From positions 7,130,001-7,194,000 of the forward strand of contig NZ_CP065958.1 in the NCBI RefSeq assembly GCF_041270065.1: a stretch of 64,000 nt of DNA. The letters run 5' to 3'. Below the pieces are notes generated by a model. That model was not told where the DNA came from. It was given only the letters and a program-made list of their open reading frames with translations, and did not search any database. Of the stretch, positions 19,158-27,716 are shown piece by piece. Made by a program: the position numbers and the translations under genes. This stretch comes from Streptomyces fradiae. GTDB lineage: Bacteria > Actinomycetota > Actinomycetes > Streptomycetales > Streptomycetaceae. The stretch's first letter is position 1. The number at the start of each line of letters is the position of its first letter.

Positions 19158-20465
19158 GTGCGACACATCCGGAGAAGCCCCCTGGCCCGCTGGACCGCCA
19201 CGGCCACCGCCGCCGCCCTCGCGGCCGTGACCCTCGCCGGCTGCGGCCTCGGCGGCACCGAGGATTCCGGGGCCCCCGGCCCGGTCGGCACCGGCGGCGA
19301 GGTCAAGGGCAAGATCTCCCTCCAGACCTGGGCCCTCAAGCCGAAGTTCACCGCCTACATGGAGAAGGTGATCGACGGCTTCGAGAAGAAGTACCCGGGC
19401 ACCACGGTCGAGTGGCTCGACCAGCCCGGCGAGGGCTACTCGGAGAAGGTGCTCAGCCAGTCCGCCGGCGGCACCCTGCCCGACGTCGTCAACCTCCCCC
19501 CGGACTTCGCCCTCCCCCTCGTCAGGCAGAACCTGCTGCTCGACATCGGCAAGGCCGACGCCGCCTCCGCGAAGGACTACGTCAAGGGCGGCCTCGACGC
19601 CTACCGCTTCCCCGGCCACGACGGCACCTACGGCTACCCCTGGTACCTCAACACCGACGTCAACTACTGGAACGGCGAGTTGTTCACGAAGTACGGCCTC
19701 GACCCGAAGAAGCCGCCGGCCTCGCTCGACGAGCTCGTCAAGGCCGCCCGTACGGTCAAGGAGAAGTCCGGCGGCCAGACCTATCTGATGAGCCGCAAGC
19801 CCAACCTCATCGACCTCGCCAACGCCGGTGTGCCGATCATGAACGCCGAGGGCACCCGCTTCACCTTCAACACCCCCGAGGCCGCCGCGGTCCTCGACAC
19901 CTACCGGGCCGCCTACCAGGAGGGCCTGCTGCCGAAGGACGTGCTCACCGAGACCTACGCGGGCAACACCAAGCTCTTCGCCTCCGGCACCGCCGCCTGG
20001 ACCACCGCCGGCGCCAACTACATCACCAGCCTCGCCACCGACAACCCGACCCTCGCCCCCAAGGTCGTCTCCTCGCCGGCCATGGGCACCCCGCCGCTCT
20101 ACGTGCAGGGCGTGTCCATCCCGAAGAACACCAAGAACCCGGCCGCCGCCCTCGCCCTCGCCCGCTGGGTGACCAACGCCGAGAACCAGGCCGCCTTCGC
20201 CCACGAGACCAGCATCTTCCCCTCCACCACCGCCTCGGCCGCCGACCCGTACTTCGCCAAGAGCGACGGCAGCAACGCCGGCGACGCCAAGGTCACCGCC
20301 TTCCGTTCCCTCGCCGCCGCCAAGGTCCTCGAACCCGTCCAGGCCAACGACGCCGTCAAGACCCTGATCAACCAGCAGATCGCGCTCGCCATCAGCGGCC
20401 AGGCCGGATCGAAGGAAGCCCTCGACACGGCGGTCGCCCGCGCCGACCAGCTCATCAAGGACTGA
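19158..20465 (+). CDS. Sugar ABC transporter substrate-binding lipoprotein
   Basis: 435 residues. The signal sequence ends in a lipobox (TLAGC, Cys about residue 31), so the mature protein is a lipoprotein. The rest fits family 1 extracellular sugar-binding proteins (YPGTTVEWLDQPGEGY, YPWYLNTDVNYWN). The GTG at 19158 follows AAGGAG. First gene of an operon with two permeases and two glycosidases. Its ligand is probably the glycan freed by the GH85 enzyme. Confidence 0.93.
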   Translation: MRHIRRSPLARWTATATAAALAAVTLAGCGLGGTEDSGAPGPVGTGGEVKGKISLQTWALKPKFTAYMEKVIDGFEKKYPGTTVEWLDQPGEGYSEKVLSQSAGGTLPDVVNLPPDFALPLVRQNLLLDIGKADAASAKDYVKGGLDAYRFPGHDGTYGYPWYLNTDVNYWNGELFTKYGLDPKKPPASLDELVKAARTVKEKSGGQTYLMSRKPNLIDLANAGVPIMNAEGTRFTFNTPEAAAVLDTYRAAYQEGLLPKDVLTETYAGNTKLFASGTAAWTTAGANYITSLATDNPTLAPKVVSSPAMGTPPLYVQGVSIPKNTKNPAAALALARWVTNAENQAAFAHETSIFPSTTASAADPYFAKSDGSNAGDAKVTAFRSLAAAKVLEPVQANDAVKTLINQQIALAISGQAGSKEALDTAVARADQLIKD

Positions 20466-20478
20466 GGCGGCGCCCGAC

Positions 20479-21351
20479 ATGACCCACCGACGCTGGTTCA
20501 CCCCCTGGCTGCTCGCCGGCCCCGCGCTGCTCTGGCTCGCCGTCTTCAACCTGTGGCCCGCCGTCAACACCGTGATCCTGTCCTTCACCAACGCCAAACC
20601 GCTCGGCGGAGGACACTTCACCGGCCTGGCGAACTACCGGCGGGCCCTGGACGACGCCCAGCTGACCGACGCCCTGGTGAACAGCGTCGTCTACCTCCTG
20701 GTGTGTCTGCCCCTGCTCACCCTCCTTCCGCTGCTGCTCGCCCTCCTCGTCGAGAAGAAGCTGCCCGGCATCACCTTCTTCCGCACCGCCTTCTACAGCC
20801 CCGTCGTCGCCTCCGCCGTCGTCGTCGGCATCATCTGGGGCTGGGTGCTCGACGACCGTGGCCTGCTCAACGGCATGCTCCACCAGCTGGGCCTGGCCGA
20901 CCGGCCCGTCTCCTTCCTCACCGACCGCTGGCTGCTGCTGTTCAGCGCCATCGCGCTCACCGTGTGGAAGGGCCTCGGCTACTACATGGTCATCTATCTG
21001 TCCGCGCTCGGGAACGTCGGGCGCGAGCTCCACGAGGCCGCCGCCGTGGACGGGGCCTCCGCCGTCCGCCGCTTCTGGCACGTCACCCTGCCCGGCGTCC
21101 GCCCCGCGATGCTCCTCGTCTCCGTGCTCATCTCGGTCTCTGCCCTGCGGATCTTCTCCGAGCTGTACGTGCTCTCCCACGGCACCGGCGGACCCGGCGG
21201 GCGCGACATGTCCGTGGTCATGCTCATCCAGATGTACAGCCGGGGCTTCACCGGCCACATCGGCTACGCCTCCGCCCTCAGCATCCTGCTCTTCGTCCTC
21301 ACCGTCGGGCCGATGCTCGTGCTCGCCCGGCTCGACCGGAAGGGGGCCTGA
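20479..21351 (+). CDS. Sugar ABC transporter permease (MalF/UgpA type)
   Basis: 290 residues, six predicted helices. The EAA loop that contacts the ATPase is visible as HEAAAVDGASAVRRFWHVTLP. It starts 13 bp after the binding-protein gene. No ATPase gene is in the operon; Streptomyces sugar importers generally share the MsiK ATPase encoded elsewhere, which I infer here too. Confidence 0.92.
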   Translation: MTHRRWFTPWLLAGPALLWLAVFNLWPAVNTVILSFTNAKPLGGGHFTGLANYRRALDDAQLTDALVNSVVYLLVCLPLLTLLPLLLALLVEKKLPGITFFRTAFYSPVVASAVVVGIIWGWVLDDRGLLNGMLHQLGLADRPVSFLTDRWLLLFSAIALTVWKGLGYYMVIYLSALGNVGRELHEAAAVDGASAVRRFWHVTLPGVRPAMLLVSVLISVSALRIFSELYVLSHGTGGPGGRDMSVVMLIQMYSRGFTGHIGYASALSILLFVLTVGPMLVLARLDRKGA

Positions 21352-21355
21352 CGGC

Positions 21356-22198
21356 ATGGCAGCCCCGGGCCGCGCCCCGTCCACCGCCGAGAAGGCGGTC
21401 CGCTATCTGCTCCTGCTCGGCGTTCTGCTGCTCACCATCGGGCCCTTCCTGTGGCAGCTGTCCACCTCGCTGAAGGGACCCGCCGAGGACGTCTACTCCC
21501 GCACCCCGGGCTTCCTGCCCGACGCCCCGACCCTCGCCAACTACGCCAAGGTCGCCGACACCATCCCGGTGTGGACCTACGCCGCCAACTCCCTGGTCGT
21601 GGCGGCCATCATGGTCCTCGGGAACGTCGTCGGCGCCACCCTGGCCGGTTACGCCCTCGCTCGCCTCCGCTTCCGCGGCGCCCGCCTCGCGCTGGGCCTC
21701 TTCCTCGCCACCCTCGTGCTGCCCGGCGAGGTCACCATCGTCTCCCAGTACGTGACCGTGCGCAGCCTCGGCCTCACCGACACCCTCCTCGGCGTCGCCC
21801 TGCCCGGCGCCATCGCGATGCTCAACGTGCTCCTCATGTACACGGCCTTCCGGTCCGTGCCGCCCGAGCTCGACTCCGCCGCGCTCGTGGACGGCGCCAA
21901 CGCCTGGCAGCGCCTGGTGCACGTGAGTCTGCCGAACGTACGGGGCATGCTGAGCGTCGTGGTGATCTTCACCTTCATCGGCGCCTGGGACGACTTCCTG
22001 TGGCCGCTCATCGTGCTCAACGACCCCGGCCGCTACACCCTCACGGTCGGCCTGCAGTACCTCGACGGCACCTTCACCGCCAACCCCCGGCTGATCGCCG
22101 CCGGCACCATGATCGCCTTCCTGCCGATCGTGGCCGTGTTCGCGGCGCTCCAGCGCTTCTTCTTCAAGGGGGTCGAGGAGGGCGCGCTCAAGGGCTGA
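21356..22198 (+). CDS. Sugar ABC transporter permease (MalG/UgpE type)
   Basis: 280 residues from the ATG at 21356, four bases after the previous stop. Six helices are predicted, with the EAA loop as DSAALVDGANAWQRLVHVSLP. It pairs with the upstream permease. Open frame continues far upstream in this phase, but the domain begins at this ATG. Confidence 0.92.
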   Translation: MAAPGRAPSTAEKAVRYLLLLGVLLLTIGPFLWQLSTSLKGPAEDVYSRTPGFLPDAPTLANYAKVADTIPVWTYAANSLVVAAIMVLGNVVGATLAGYALARLRFRGARLALGLFLATLVLPGEVTIVSQYVTVRSLGLTDTLLGVALPGAIAMLNVLLMYTAFRSVPPELDSAALVDGANAWQRLVHVSLPNVRGMLSVVVIFTFIGAWDDFLWPLIVLNDPGRYTLTVGLQYLDGTFTANPRLIAAGTMIAFLPIVAVFAALQRFFFKGVEEGALKG

Positions 22199-22252
22199 CC
22201 GGGGCTGACCGACCTGACCGCTGCCCGTCTCACGAAGGACACCGCACCGCAC

Positions 22253-23524
22253 ATGACGCACTCTCCTTCCGCCGCCCCGCGTTTCGGCGTCAACTACACG
22301 CCCAGCGAGGGCTGGTTCCATCACTGGCTCGACTTCGACCTCGACGCCGTACGCGCCGACCTGGACTCGATCGCCGCCCTCGGCCTCGACCACGTCCGGG
22401 TCTTCCCGCTGTGGCCGCTCTTCCAGCCCAACCGCACCCTGATCCGGCCGCGCGCCGTCGAGCAGCTCGCCGCGCTCGTCGACGCCGCCGCCGAACGTGG
22501 CCTCGACGTCGCCGTCGACGGCCTCCAGGGCCATCTGTCCAGCTTCGACTTCCTGCCCGCCTGGACCCAGACCTGGCACCGGCGCAACCTCTTCACCGAC
22601 CCGGACGTGCTCGACGGCCAGGCCGCCTATCTGCGCACCCTCGCCGCAGCCCTCGACGATCGGCCGAACTTCCTCGGCATGACCCTCGGCAACGAGATCG
22701 ACCAGTTCTCCGGCGACCCCCACCCCGACCCCGACCGGATCACCCCCGACCAGGCCGCGCACTGGCTGCGCCGCATGCTCGCCGCCTGCGAGGACGGCGC
22801 GCCCGGCCGGTTCCATCTGCACGCCGCCTACGACGCCGCCTGGTACCTCGACGACCACCCCTTCACCCCCGGCCACGCCGCCCGCATCGGCGCGGCCACC
22901 GCCGTCCACTCCTGGGTGTTCAACGGCACCGCCCAGCGCTACGGCACCGACTCCGTCGCCGTCGGCCGGCACGCCGCCTACCTCGTCGAACTCTCCAAGG
23001 CCTGGGCCGACGACCCGCACCGCCCGGTCTGGCTCCAGGAGGTCGGCGCGCCCGCCCCGCACATCCCCGCCGACCGGGCGGCCGAATTCACCCGGACGAC
23101 CGTCGCCGCCGCGCTCGACTGCCCCGATCTGTGGGGTATCACGTGGTGGTGCTCCCACGACGTCGACCGCGCGCTCGCCGACTTCCCCGAACTGGAATAC
23201 AGCCTGGGCCTGTTGACCAACGACCGGAAGCCCAAGCCGGCCGGCCGGGCCCTCGCGGACGTCGTCGCCGCAGCCCGTACGACATGGGTCCGGCCCGCGC
23301 CGAGGAGCACCGCGCTCGTCGTCGACCTCCCGGAGGAGGTCACCGCGCGCTCGTCCTGCGGCCCCGGCGGCGCGCACTACGAGGCGTTCATGCGGCTCGC
23401 CGCGGACGGGGCCCGCCCGGCCGTCGTCCTCGCGGCCCGCGCCGCCGACCCCGCGCACCTGGCCGCCCGCGGCATCACCGAGCTGGTCAGGCCCGAAGAC
23501 CTCCGCGCGAGCCTGAGCGGCTGA
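22253..23524 (+). CDS. GH5 glycosidase, subfamily 18-like beta-mannosidase
   Basis: 423 residues, cytoplasmic (no signal peptide). A GH5 TIM barrel occupies residues 10-350; the acid/base Glu148 is in TLGNEID and the nucleophile Glu263 in WLQEVGAP. Sequence pattern and context fit GH5_18 enzymes, which split Man-beta-1,4-GlcNAc, the core disaccharide left after alpha-mannosidase trimming of an imported N-glycan. Similar gene sets (GH85, ABC importer, GH38, GH5_18) occur in bifidobacterial N-glycan loci. The subfamily is inferred, not computed. Confidence 0.8.
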   Translation: MTHSPSAAPRFGVNYTPSEGWFHHWLDFDLDAVRADLDSIAALGLDHVRVFPLWPLFQPNRTLIRPRAVEQLAALVDAAAERGLDVAVDGLQGHLSSFDFLPAWTQTWHRRNLFTDPDVLDGQAAYLRTLAAALDDRPNFLGMTLGNEIDQFSGDPHPDPDRITPDQAAHWLRRMLAACEDGAPGRFHLHAAYDAAWYLDDHPFTPGHAARIGAATAVHSWVFNGTAQRYGTDSVAVGRHAAYLVELSKAWADDPHRPVWLQEVGAPAPHIPADRAAEFTRTTVAAALDCPDLWGITWWCSHDVDRALADFPELEYSLGLLTNDRKPKPAGRALADVVAAARTTWVRPAPRSTALVVDLPEEVTARSSCGPGGAHYEAFMRLAADGARPAVVLAARAADPAHLAARGITELVRPEDLRASLSG

Positions 23525-23585
23525 CCCCGCCCCGTAACCCCGACCCGGCTCCGTACCCTCGCCCCTGTCACTGGGAGTGCTCCGC

Positions 23586-26500
23586 ATGCATGACGACCGC
23601 AGCCTCGTCGAGTCCCGGCTCAAGCGGGTCCTCGAAGAACGCATCCGCCCCGCCGTCCACCCCGTCTCCGTGCCCCTCACCGCGGGCATCTGGACCGCCC
23701 CCGGCGAACCCGTCCCGGTCGCCGAGGGCCTTGCCGCGCCCCGTACCCCCATCGCCGCCGGCGAGGTGTGGGGCGCGCCCTGGTCCACCAGCTGGCTCAC
23801 CGTCACCGGCACCGTGCCCGAGGAGTGGGCCGGCCGGACCGTGGAGGCGCTGATCGACCTCGGCTTCGACGCCAACATGCCCGGCTTCCAGTGCGAGGGC
23901 CTGGTCTACCGCCCGGACGGCAGCCCGGTGAAGGGCCTCCACCCGCGCAACCAGTGGGTGCGGATCGCCGCCCCGGCGGCCGGCGGCGAGGAGGTGCTGC
24001 TGCATGTCGAGGCCGCCGCCAACCCGGTGATCCTCGACTACCACCCCTTCCTGCCCACCGAGCTCGGCGAGAAGGAGACGGCCGGCGACCGGCCCCAGTA
24101 CCGGCTCGCCCGGCTCGATCTCGCCGTCTTCGACGAGACCGTCTGGGAACTCGTCATCGACCTGGAGGTGCTCGGCGAGCTGATGGCCGAGCTGCCCGTC
24201 GAGGGCGCCCGCCGCTGGGACATCCTGCGCGCCGTCGAGCGCGCCCTCGACGCCCTCGACCTCCAGGACGTGGGCGGCACCGCCGCCGCGGCCCGCGCCG
24301 AACTGGCCGGCGTCCTCGCCTCGCCCGCCGAGCCCTCCGCCCACCGCATCAGCGCCGTCGGGCACGCCCACATCGACTCCGCCTGGCTCTGGCCGCTGCG
24401 CGAGACGGTCCGGAAGGTGGCCCGCACCACCGCCAACATGACCGCGCTCCTGGAGGACCAGCCCGACTTCGTCTACACCATGTCCCAGGCCCAGCAGTAC
24501 GCCTGGATCAAGGAGCACCGGCCCGAGGTGTACGCCCGGGTGAAGAAGGCCGTCGCCGAGGGCCGCTTCGTCCCGGCCGGCGGCATGTGGGTCGAGTCCG
24601 ACACCAACATGCCCTCCTCGGAGGCGATGGCCCGTCAGTTCGTGCACGGCAAACGCTTCTTCCTCGACGAGTTCGGCGTCGAGAACCACGAGGCCTGGCT
24701 CCCCGACACCTTCGGCTTCGCAGGCGGACTCCCGCAGATCATCCGGCAGGCCGGCTCGAAGTGGCTGCTCACCCAGAAGATCTCCTGGAGCCAGGTCAAC
24801 TCCTTCCCGCACCACACCTTCTGGTGGGAGGGCATCGACGGCACCCGGATCTTCACCCACTTCCCGCCCATCGACACCTACAACTGCTCCATGCAGGGCA
24901 AGGAGATCGCCCATGCCGTCCGCAACTTCAAGGACAAGGGCCGCGCCCGGCACTCCCTCGCCCCCACCGGCTGGGGCGACGGAGGCGGCGGCACGACCCG
25001 CGAGATGATCGCCAAGGCGGCCCGGATGCGCGATCTGGAGGGCTCCGCGACCGTACGCTGGGAGCGACCCGCCGAGTTCTTCGCCAAGGCCCAGGCCGAG
25101 TACCCCGAACCCCCGGTGTGGGTGGGCGAGTTGTACCTCGAACTGCATCGCGCCACCCTCACCAGTCAGGCCCGCACCAAGCAGGGCAACCGGGCGAGCG
25201 AGAACCTGCTGCGCGAGGCCGAGCTGTGGGCCGCCACCGCCGCCGTACGGTCCGGATTCCCGTATCCGTACGCGGAGTTGGACCGGATCTGGAAGACGGT
25301 GCTGCTCCACCAGTTCCACGACATCCTGCCCGGCTCCTCCATCGCCTGGGTGCACCGCGAGGCGGAGGCCACGTACGCCGCCGTCGCCGAGGAGCTCACC
25401 GTGATCGTCGACCGCGCCCAGCGCGCCCTGGCGGGGGAGGGGGACGCGGAGGTCGTCTTCAACTCCGCCCCGCACCCCCGCGGCGGCATCCCGGCGGGCG
25501 GCGCCCGGCCCCTCTCCGCCCTGTCCGCCGCACCCGGCCGCTGCACCGCCGCACCGCACGCCGACGGCGGCTTCGTCCTCGACAACGGGCTGCTCCGCGT
25601 CACCGTCGACGCCCGTGGTCTCGTCGTCTCGCTCGTCGACCTCGACACCGGACGCGAGACCGTCGCCCCCGGCGCCGCCGCCAATCTGCTCCAACTCCAC
25701 CCCGACTTCCCCAACATGTGGGACGCCTGGGACGTCGACCGCTTCTACCGCAACACCGTCACCGATCTGACGGGCGTCGACGAACTGGCCCTGGCCGAGG
25801 ACGCGTCGGGCGCCGTGGCGGTCCGCGTCACCCGCTCCTTCGGCTCCTCCACCGCCGTCCAGACCCTCACCCTCCGGGCGGGAGAGAAGCGTCTCGACCT
25901 CGACACCGAGGTCGACTGGCACGAGACGGAGAAGTTCCTCAAGGCTGCCTTCCCGCTCGACGTGCACACCGACCGCTACGCCGCCGAGACCCAGTTCGGG
26001 CACCTGCACCGGCCCACCCACACCAACACCAGCTGGGAGGCGGCCAAGTTCGAGGCCTGCAACCACCGCTTCGTGCACTTCGAGGAGCCCGGCTGGGGCG
26101 TCGCCCTCGTCACCGCCTCCACCTACGGACACGACGTCACCCGCACCGTCCGCCCCGAGGGCCACGGCACGACCACCACCGTCCGCGCCTCCCTGCTACG
26201 CGCCCCCCGCTTCCCCGACCCCCACACCGACCAGGGCGTGCACCGCTTCCGGCACGCCCTCGTGCCCGGGGCGCGGATCGGCGACGCCGTCCGCGAAGGC
26301 CACCGGATCAACCAGCCCGAGCGGCAGGTGCGGGGCGGCGCGGCGGCCGAGGTGGCGCCGCTGGTGAGTGCGGCCGACGAGGCCGTGGTCGTCAGCGCCC
26401 TGAAGCTCGCCGACGACGGCAGCGGCGATGTCGTGGTCCGCGTCTACGAGTCGCGCGGCGGCCGCGCCCGCACTCGCCTCACCACCGGATTCCCGCTCGC

Positions 26501-26633
26501 CGGCGCCCGGGTCTGCGACCTGCTCGAACGCCCCTGGCCCGGCGGGGAGGGCGAGGCGGAGACCGACGGCGACGACGTCCTGATCAGCCTGCGCCCGTTC
26601 CAGCTGCTCACCCTCCGGCTCGCCCGGGCGTGA
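23586..26633 (+). CDS. GH38 alpha-mannosidase
   Basis: About 1015 residues, cytoplasmic. The zinc-binding HAHIDSAWLWP motif starts the GH38 domain; the nucleophile Asp lies in WVESDTNMPSSEA; PDTFGFAGGLPQI and a late LHQFHDILPGSS motif are family hallmarks. C-terminal beta domains run to the end. The ATG at 23586 is chosen because GGGAG is 8 bp upstream; the GTG at 23577 overlaps that SD. It removes alpha-linked mannose from imported glycans. Last gene of the operon, followed by a strong hairpin. Confidence 0.95.
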   Translation: MHDDRSLVESRLKRVLEERIRPAVHPVSVPLTAGIWTAPGEPVPVAEGLAAPRTPIAAGEVWGAPWSTSWLTVTGTVPEEWAGRTVEALIDLGFDANMPGFQCEGLVYRPDGSPVKGLHPRNQWVRIAAPAAGGEEVLLHVEAAANPVILDYHPFLPTELGEKETAGDRPQYRLARLDLAVFDETVWELVIDLEVLGELMAELPVEGARRWDILRAVERALDALDLQDVGGTAAAARAELAGVLASPAEPSAHRISAVGHAHIDSAWLWPLRETVRKVARTTANMTALLEDQPDFVYTMSQAQQYAWIKEHRPEVYARVKKAVAEGRFVPAGGMWVESDTNMPSSEAMARQFVHGKRFFLDEFGVENHEAWLPDTFGFAGGLPQIIRQAGSKWLLTQKISWSQVNSFPHHTFWWEGIDGTRIFTHFPPIDTYNCSMQGKEIAHAVRNFKDKGRARHSLAPTGWGDGGGGTTREMIAKAARMRDLEGSATVRWERPAEFFAKAQAEYPEPPVWVGELYLELHRATLTSQARTKQGNRASENLLREAELWAATAAVRSGFPYPYAELDRIWKTVLLHQFHDILPGSSIAWVHREAEATYAAVAEELTVIVDRAQRALAGEGDAEVVFNSAPHPRGGIPAGGARPLSALSAAPGRCTAAPHADGGFVLDNGLLRVTVDARGLVVSLVDLDTGRETVAPGAAANLLQLHPDFPNMWDAWDVDRFYRNTVTDLTGVDELALAEDASGAVAVRVTRSFGSSTAVQTLTLRAGEKRLDLDTEVDWHETEKFLKAAFPLDVHTDRYAAETQFGHLHRPTHTNTSWEAAKFEACNHRFVHFEEPGWGVALVTASTYGHDVTRTVRPEGHGTTTTVRASLLRAPRFPDPHTDQGVHRFRHALVPGARIGDAVREGHRINQPERQVRGGAAAEVAPLVSAADEAVVVSALKLADDGSGDVVVRVYESRGGRARTRLTTGFPLAGARVCDLLERPWPGGEGEAETDGDDVLISLRPFQLLTLRLARA

Positions 26634-26650
26634 GCCGATCGTGACCGAGC

Positions 26651-26689
26651 GGGGCGCCCCCGGCCCTGGGCAACGGCCGAGGGCGCCCC
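26651..26689 (+). terminator. Strong hairpin terminator ending the N-glycan operon
   Basis: A 15-bp stem (26651-26665 with 26675-26689) with one C/A mismatch around a 9-nt loop, 18 bp after the GH38 stop. Confidence 0.8.
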
Positions 26690-26693
26690 TACT

Positions 26694-26719
26694 CTTGCCC
26701 TACTCATCAGTAAGGCAAG
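26694..26719. promoter_or_regulatory. Inverted repeat before the maleylpyruvate isomerase-like gene
   Basis: CTTGCCCTACT (26694-26704) pairs at 10 of 11 positions with AGTAAGGCAAG (26709-26719) around CATC. It ends 10 bp before the start codon and could be an operator or an mRNA hairpin. Confidence 0.45.
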
Positions 26720-26729
26720 GGGGCGGGAG

Positions 26730-27524
26730 ATGACCGTGCTGCCGGACGGGCTCGCGGAGGCGATACGCGACACCGCGCGGGACATCGCCGAGGTGATACG
26801 GGCCGCCCCCGACACCTCCGCACCCGTGCCCCGCTCCACCTGGACCTTCGGCGAGGCCGCCGCCCACCTCGGCCAGGCCAACGAGCTGATGGCCGACCTC
26901 GCCGCCGGCCGCCCCCGCCCGTACGGCGACGGCACCCCGCAGAGCCTCGCCGCCGCCAACGAGGCGGCCCTCGCCGCCTTCCCGGAGCGCGCCGCCGGGC
27001 CGCTCGCCGACCTCGTCCACGACCAGGCGCTCGCCTTCCTCGACGCCGTCGAACAGGGCGACCCCGCCGAACTCCTCGACACCCCGCTCGGCCCGCTGGA
27101 CCGCCCGACCCTCGGCTCCTATCTGCTCACCCACATGCTCGGCCACGGCTACGACCTGGCCCGCGCCCTCGGCCGCCCGCACATGGTGGACCGCACCCGG
27201 GTCGAGCTGACCCTCCCCTTCATGCTCGCCGCGATGCCCCGGGTCACCGCCCCCGACGCCGTCGCCGGACTCACTGCCCGCTACCGGGTACGCCTCTGGG
27301 GCGGCGCCCGGTTCGGCGTGACCGTCGCCGACGGCCGGGTGACCACCGGCCCCGACACCGCCGCCCGCCCCGACTGCACGGTCCTCACCGAGCCGGTCGC
27401 CTTCCTCCTGATGGCCCTCGGCCGCATCGACCCCCGCCCCGTGATGGCCACCGGCCGCGCCCTCGCCTGGGGCCGCAAGCCCTGGCTAGGCCCCCGCTTC
27501 CCGAGCCTCTTCGTGGCCCCCTAG
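26730..27524 (+). CDS. Maleylpyruvate isomerase family, mycothiol-dependent-type protein
   Basis: 264 residues. The N-terminal half has the DinB-like four-helix pattern of actinobacterial maleylpyruvate isomerase proteins, including TWTFGEAAAHLGQANELM with a metal-ligand-like His, and LLTHMLGHGYDLARALG. The C-terminal half resembles an SCP2-like domain (FGVTVADGRVTTGPD, then DCTVLTEPVAFLLMALGR). Such proteins use mycothiol as cofactor in conjugation or isomerisation. The exact reaction is unknown. The palindrome 10 bp upstream may govern its expression. Confidence 0.8.
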   Translation: MTVLPDGLAEAIRDTARDIAEVIRAAPDTSAPVPRSTWTFGEAAAHLGQANELMADLAAGRPRPYGDGTPQSLAAANEAALAAFPERAAGPLADLVHDQALAFLDAVEQGDPAELLDTPLGPLDRPTLGSYLLTHMLGHGYDLARALGRPHMVDRTRVELTLPFMLAAMPRVTAPDAVAGLTARYRVRLWGGARFGVTVADGRVTTGPDTAARPDCTVLTEPVAFLLMALGRIDPRPVMATGRALAWGRKPWLGPRFPSLFVAP

Positions 27525-27633
27525 GACGACGCCTTCTCCACGCGCGCCTGGTGCACCCGCAGGTTCAGCGTCGCGCCAGGTCCCGGTAGAGCGAGGGCTG
27601 CCCGCGATAGTCACGCGGAAGTGTCATGCTCAC
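27521..27633 (-). pseudogene. Possible short gene remnant on the minus strand
   Basis: A GTG at 27633 opens a 22-residue frame beginning MSMTLPRDYRGQPSLYRDLA and stopping at 27565; another frame then runs to a TAG at 27521-27523, ending RVHQARVEKASS. The two pieces could be one decayed gene joined by a frameshift. The PRDY start recalls HxlR regulators, but the piece is too short to assign. It may equally be non-coding. Confidence 0.25.
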
Positions 27634-27648
27634 ACCCTAGCCCAAAGA

Positions 27649-27663
27649 GTTCGGTCACCGAAC
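27649..27663. promoter_or_regulatory. Perfect inverted repeat upstream of the ROK gene
   Basis: GTTCGG-TCA-CCGAAC, a perfect 6-bp inverted repeat with 3-bp spacer, 54 bp before the ROK start. A TAGGCT (27702-27707), nine bases before the ATG, could be a -10 giving a near-leaderless mRNA. It could be an autoregulatory operator. Confidence 0.4.
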
Positions 27664-27716
27664 CGTCGTGCGCGGGCCGGGCCGTTCCACCGCCCGCCGG
27701 TTAGGCTCTGCGCACG

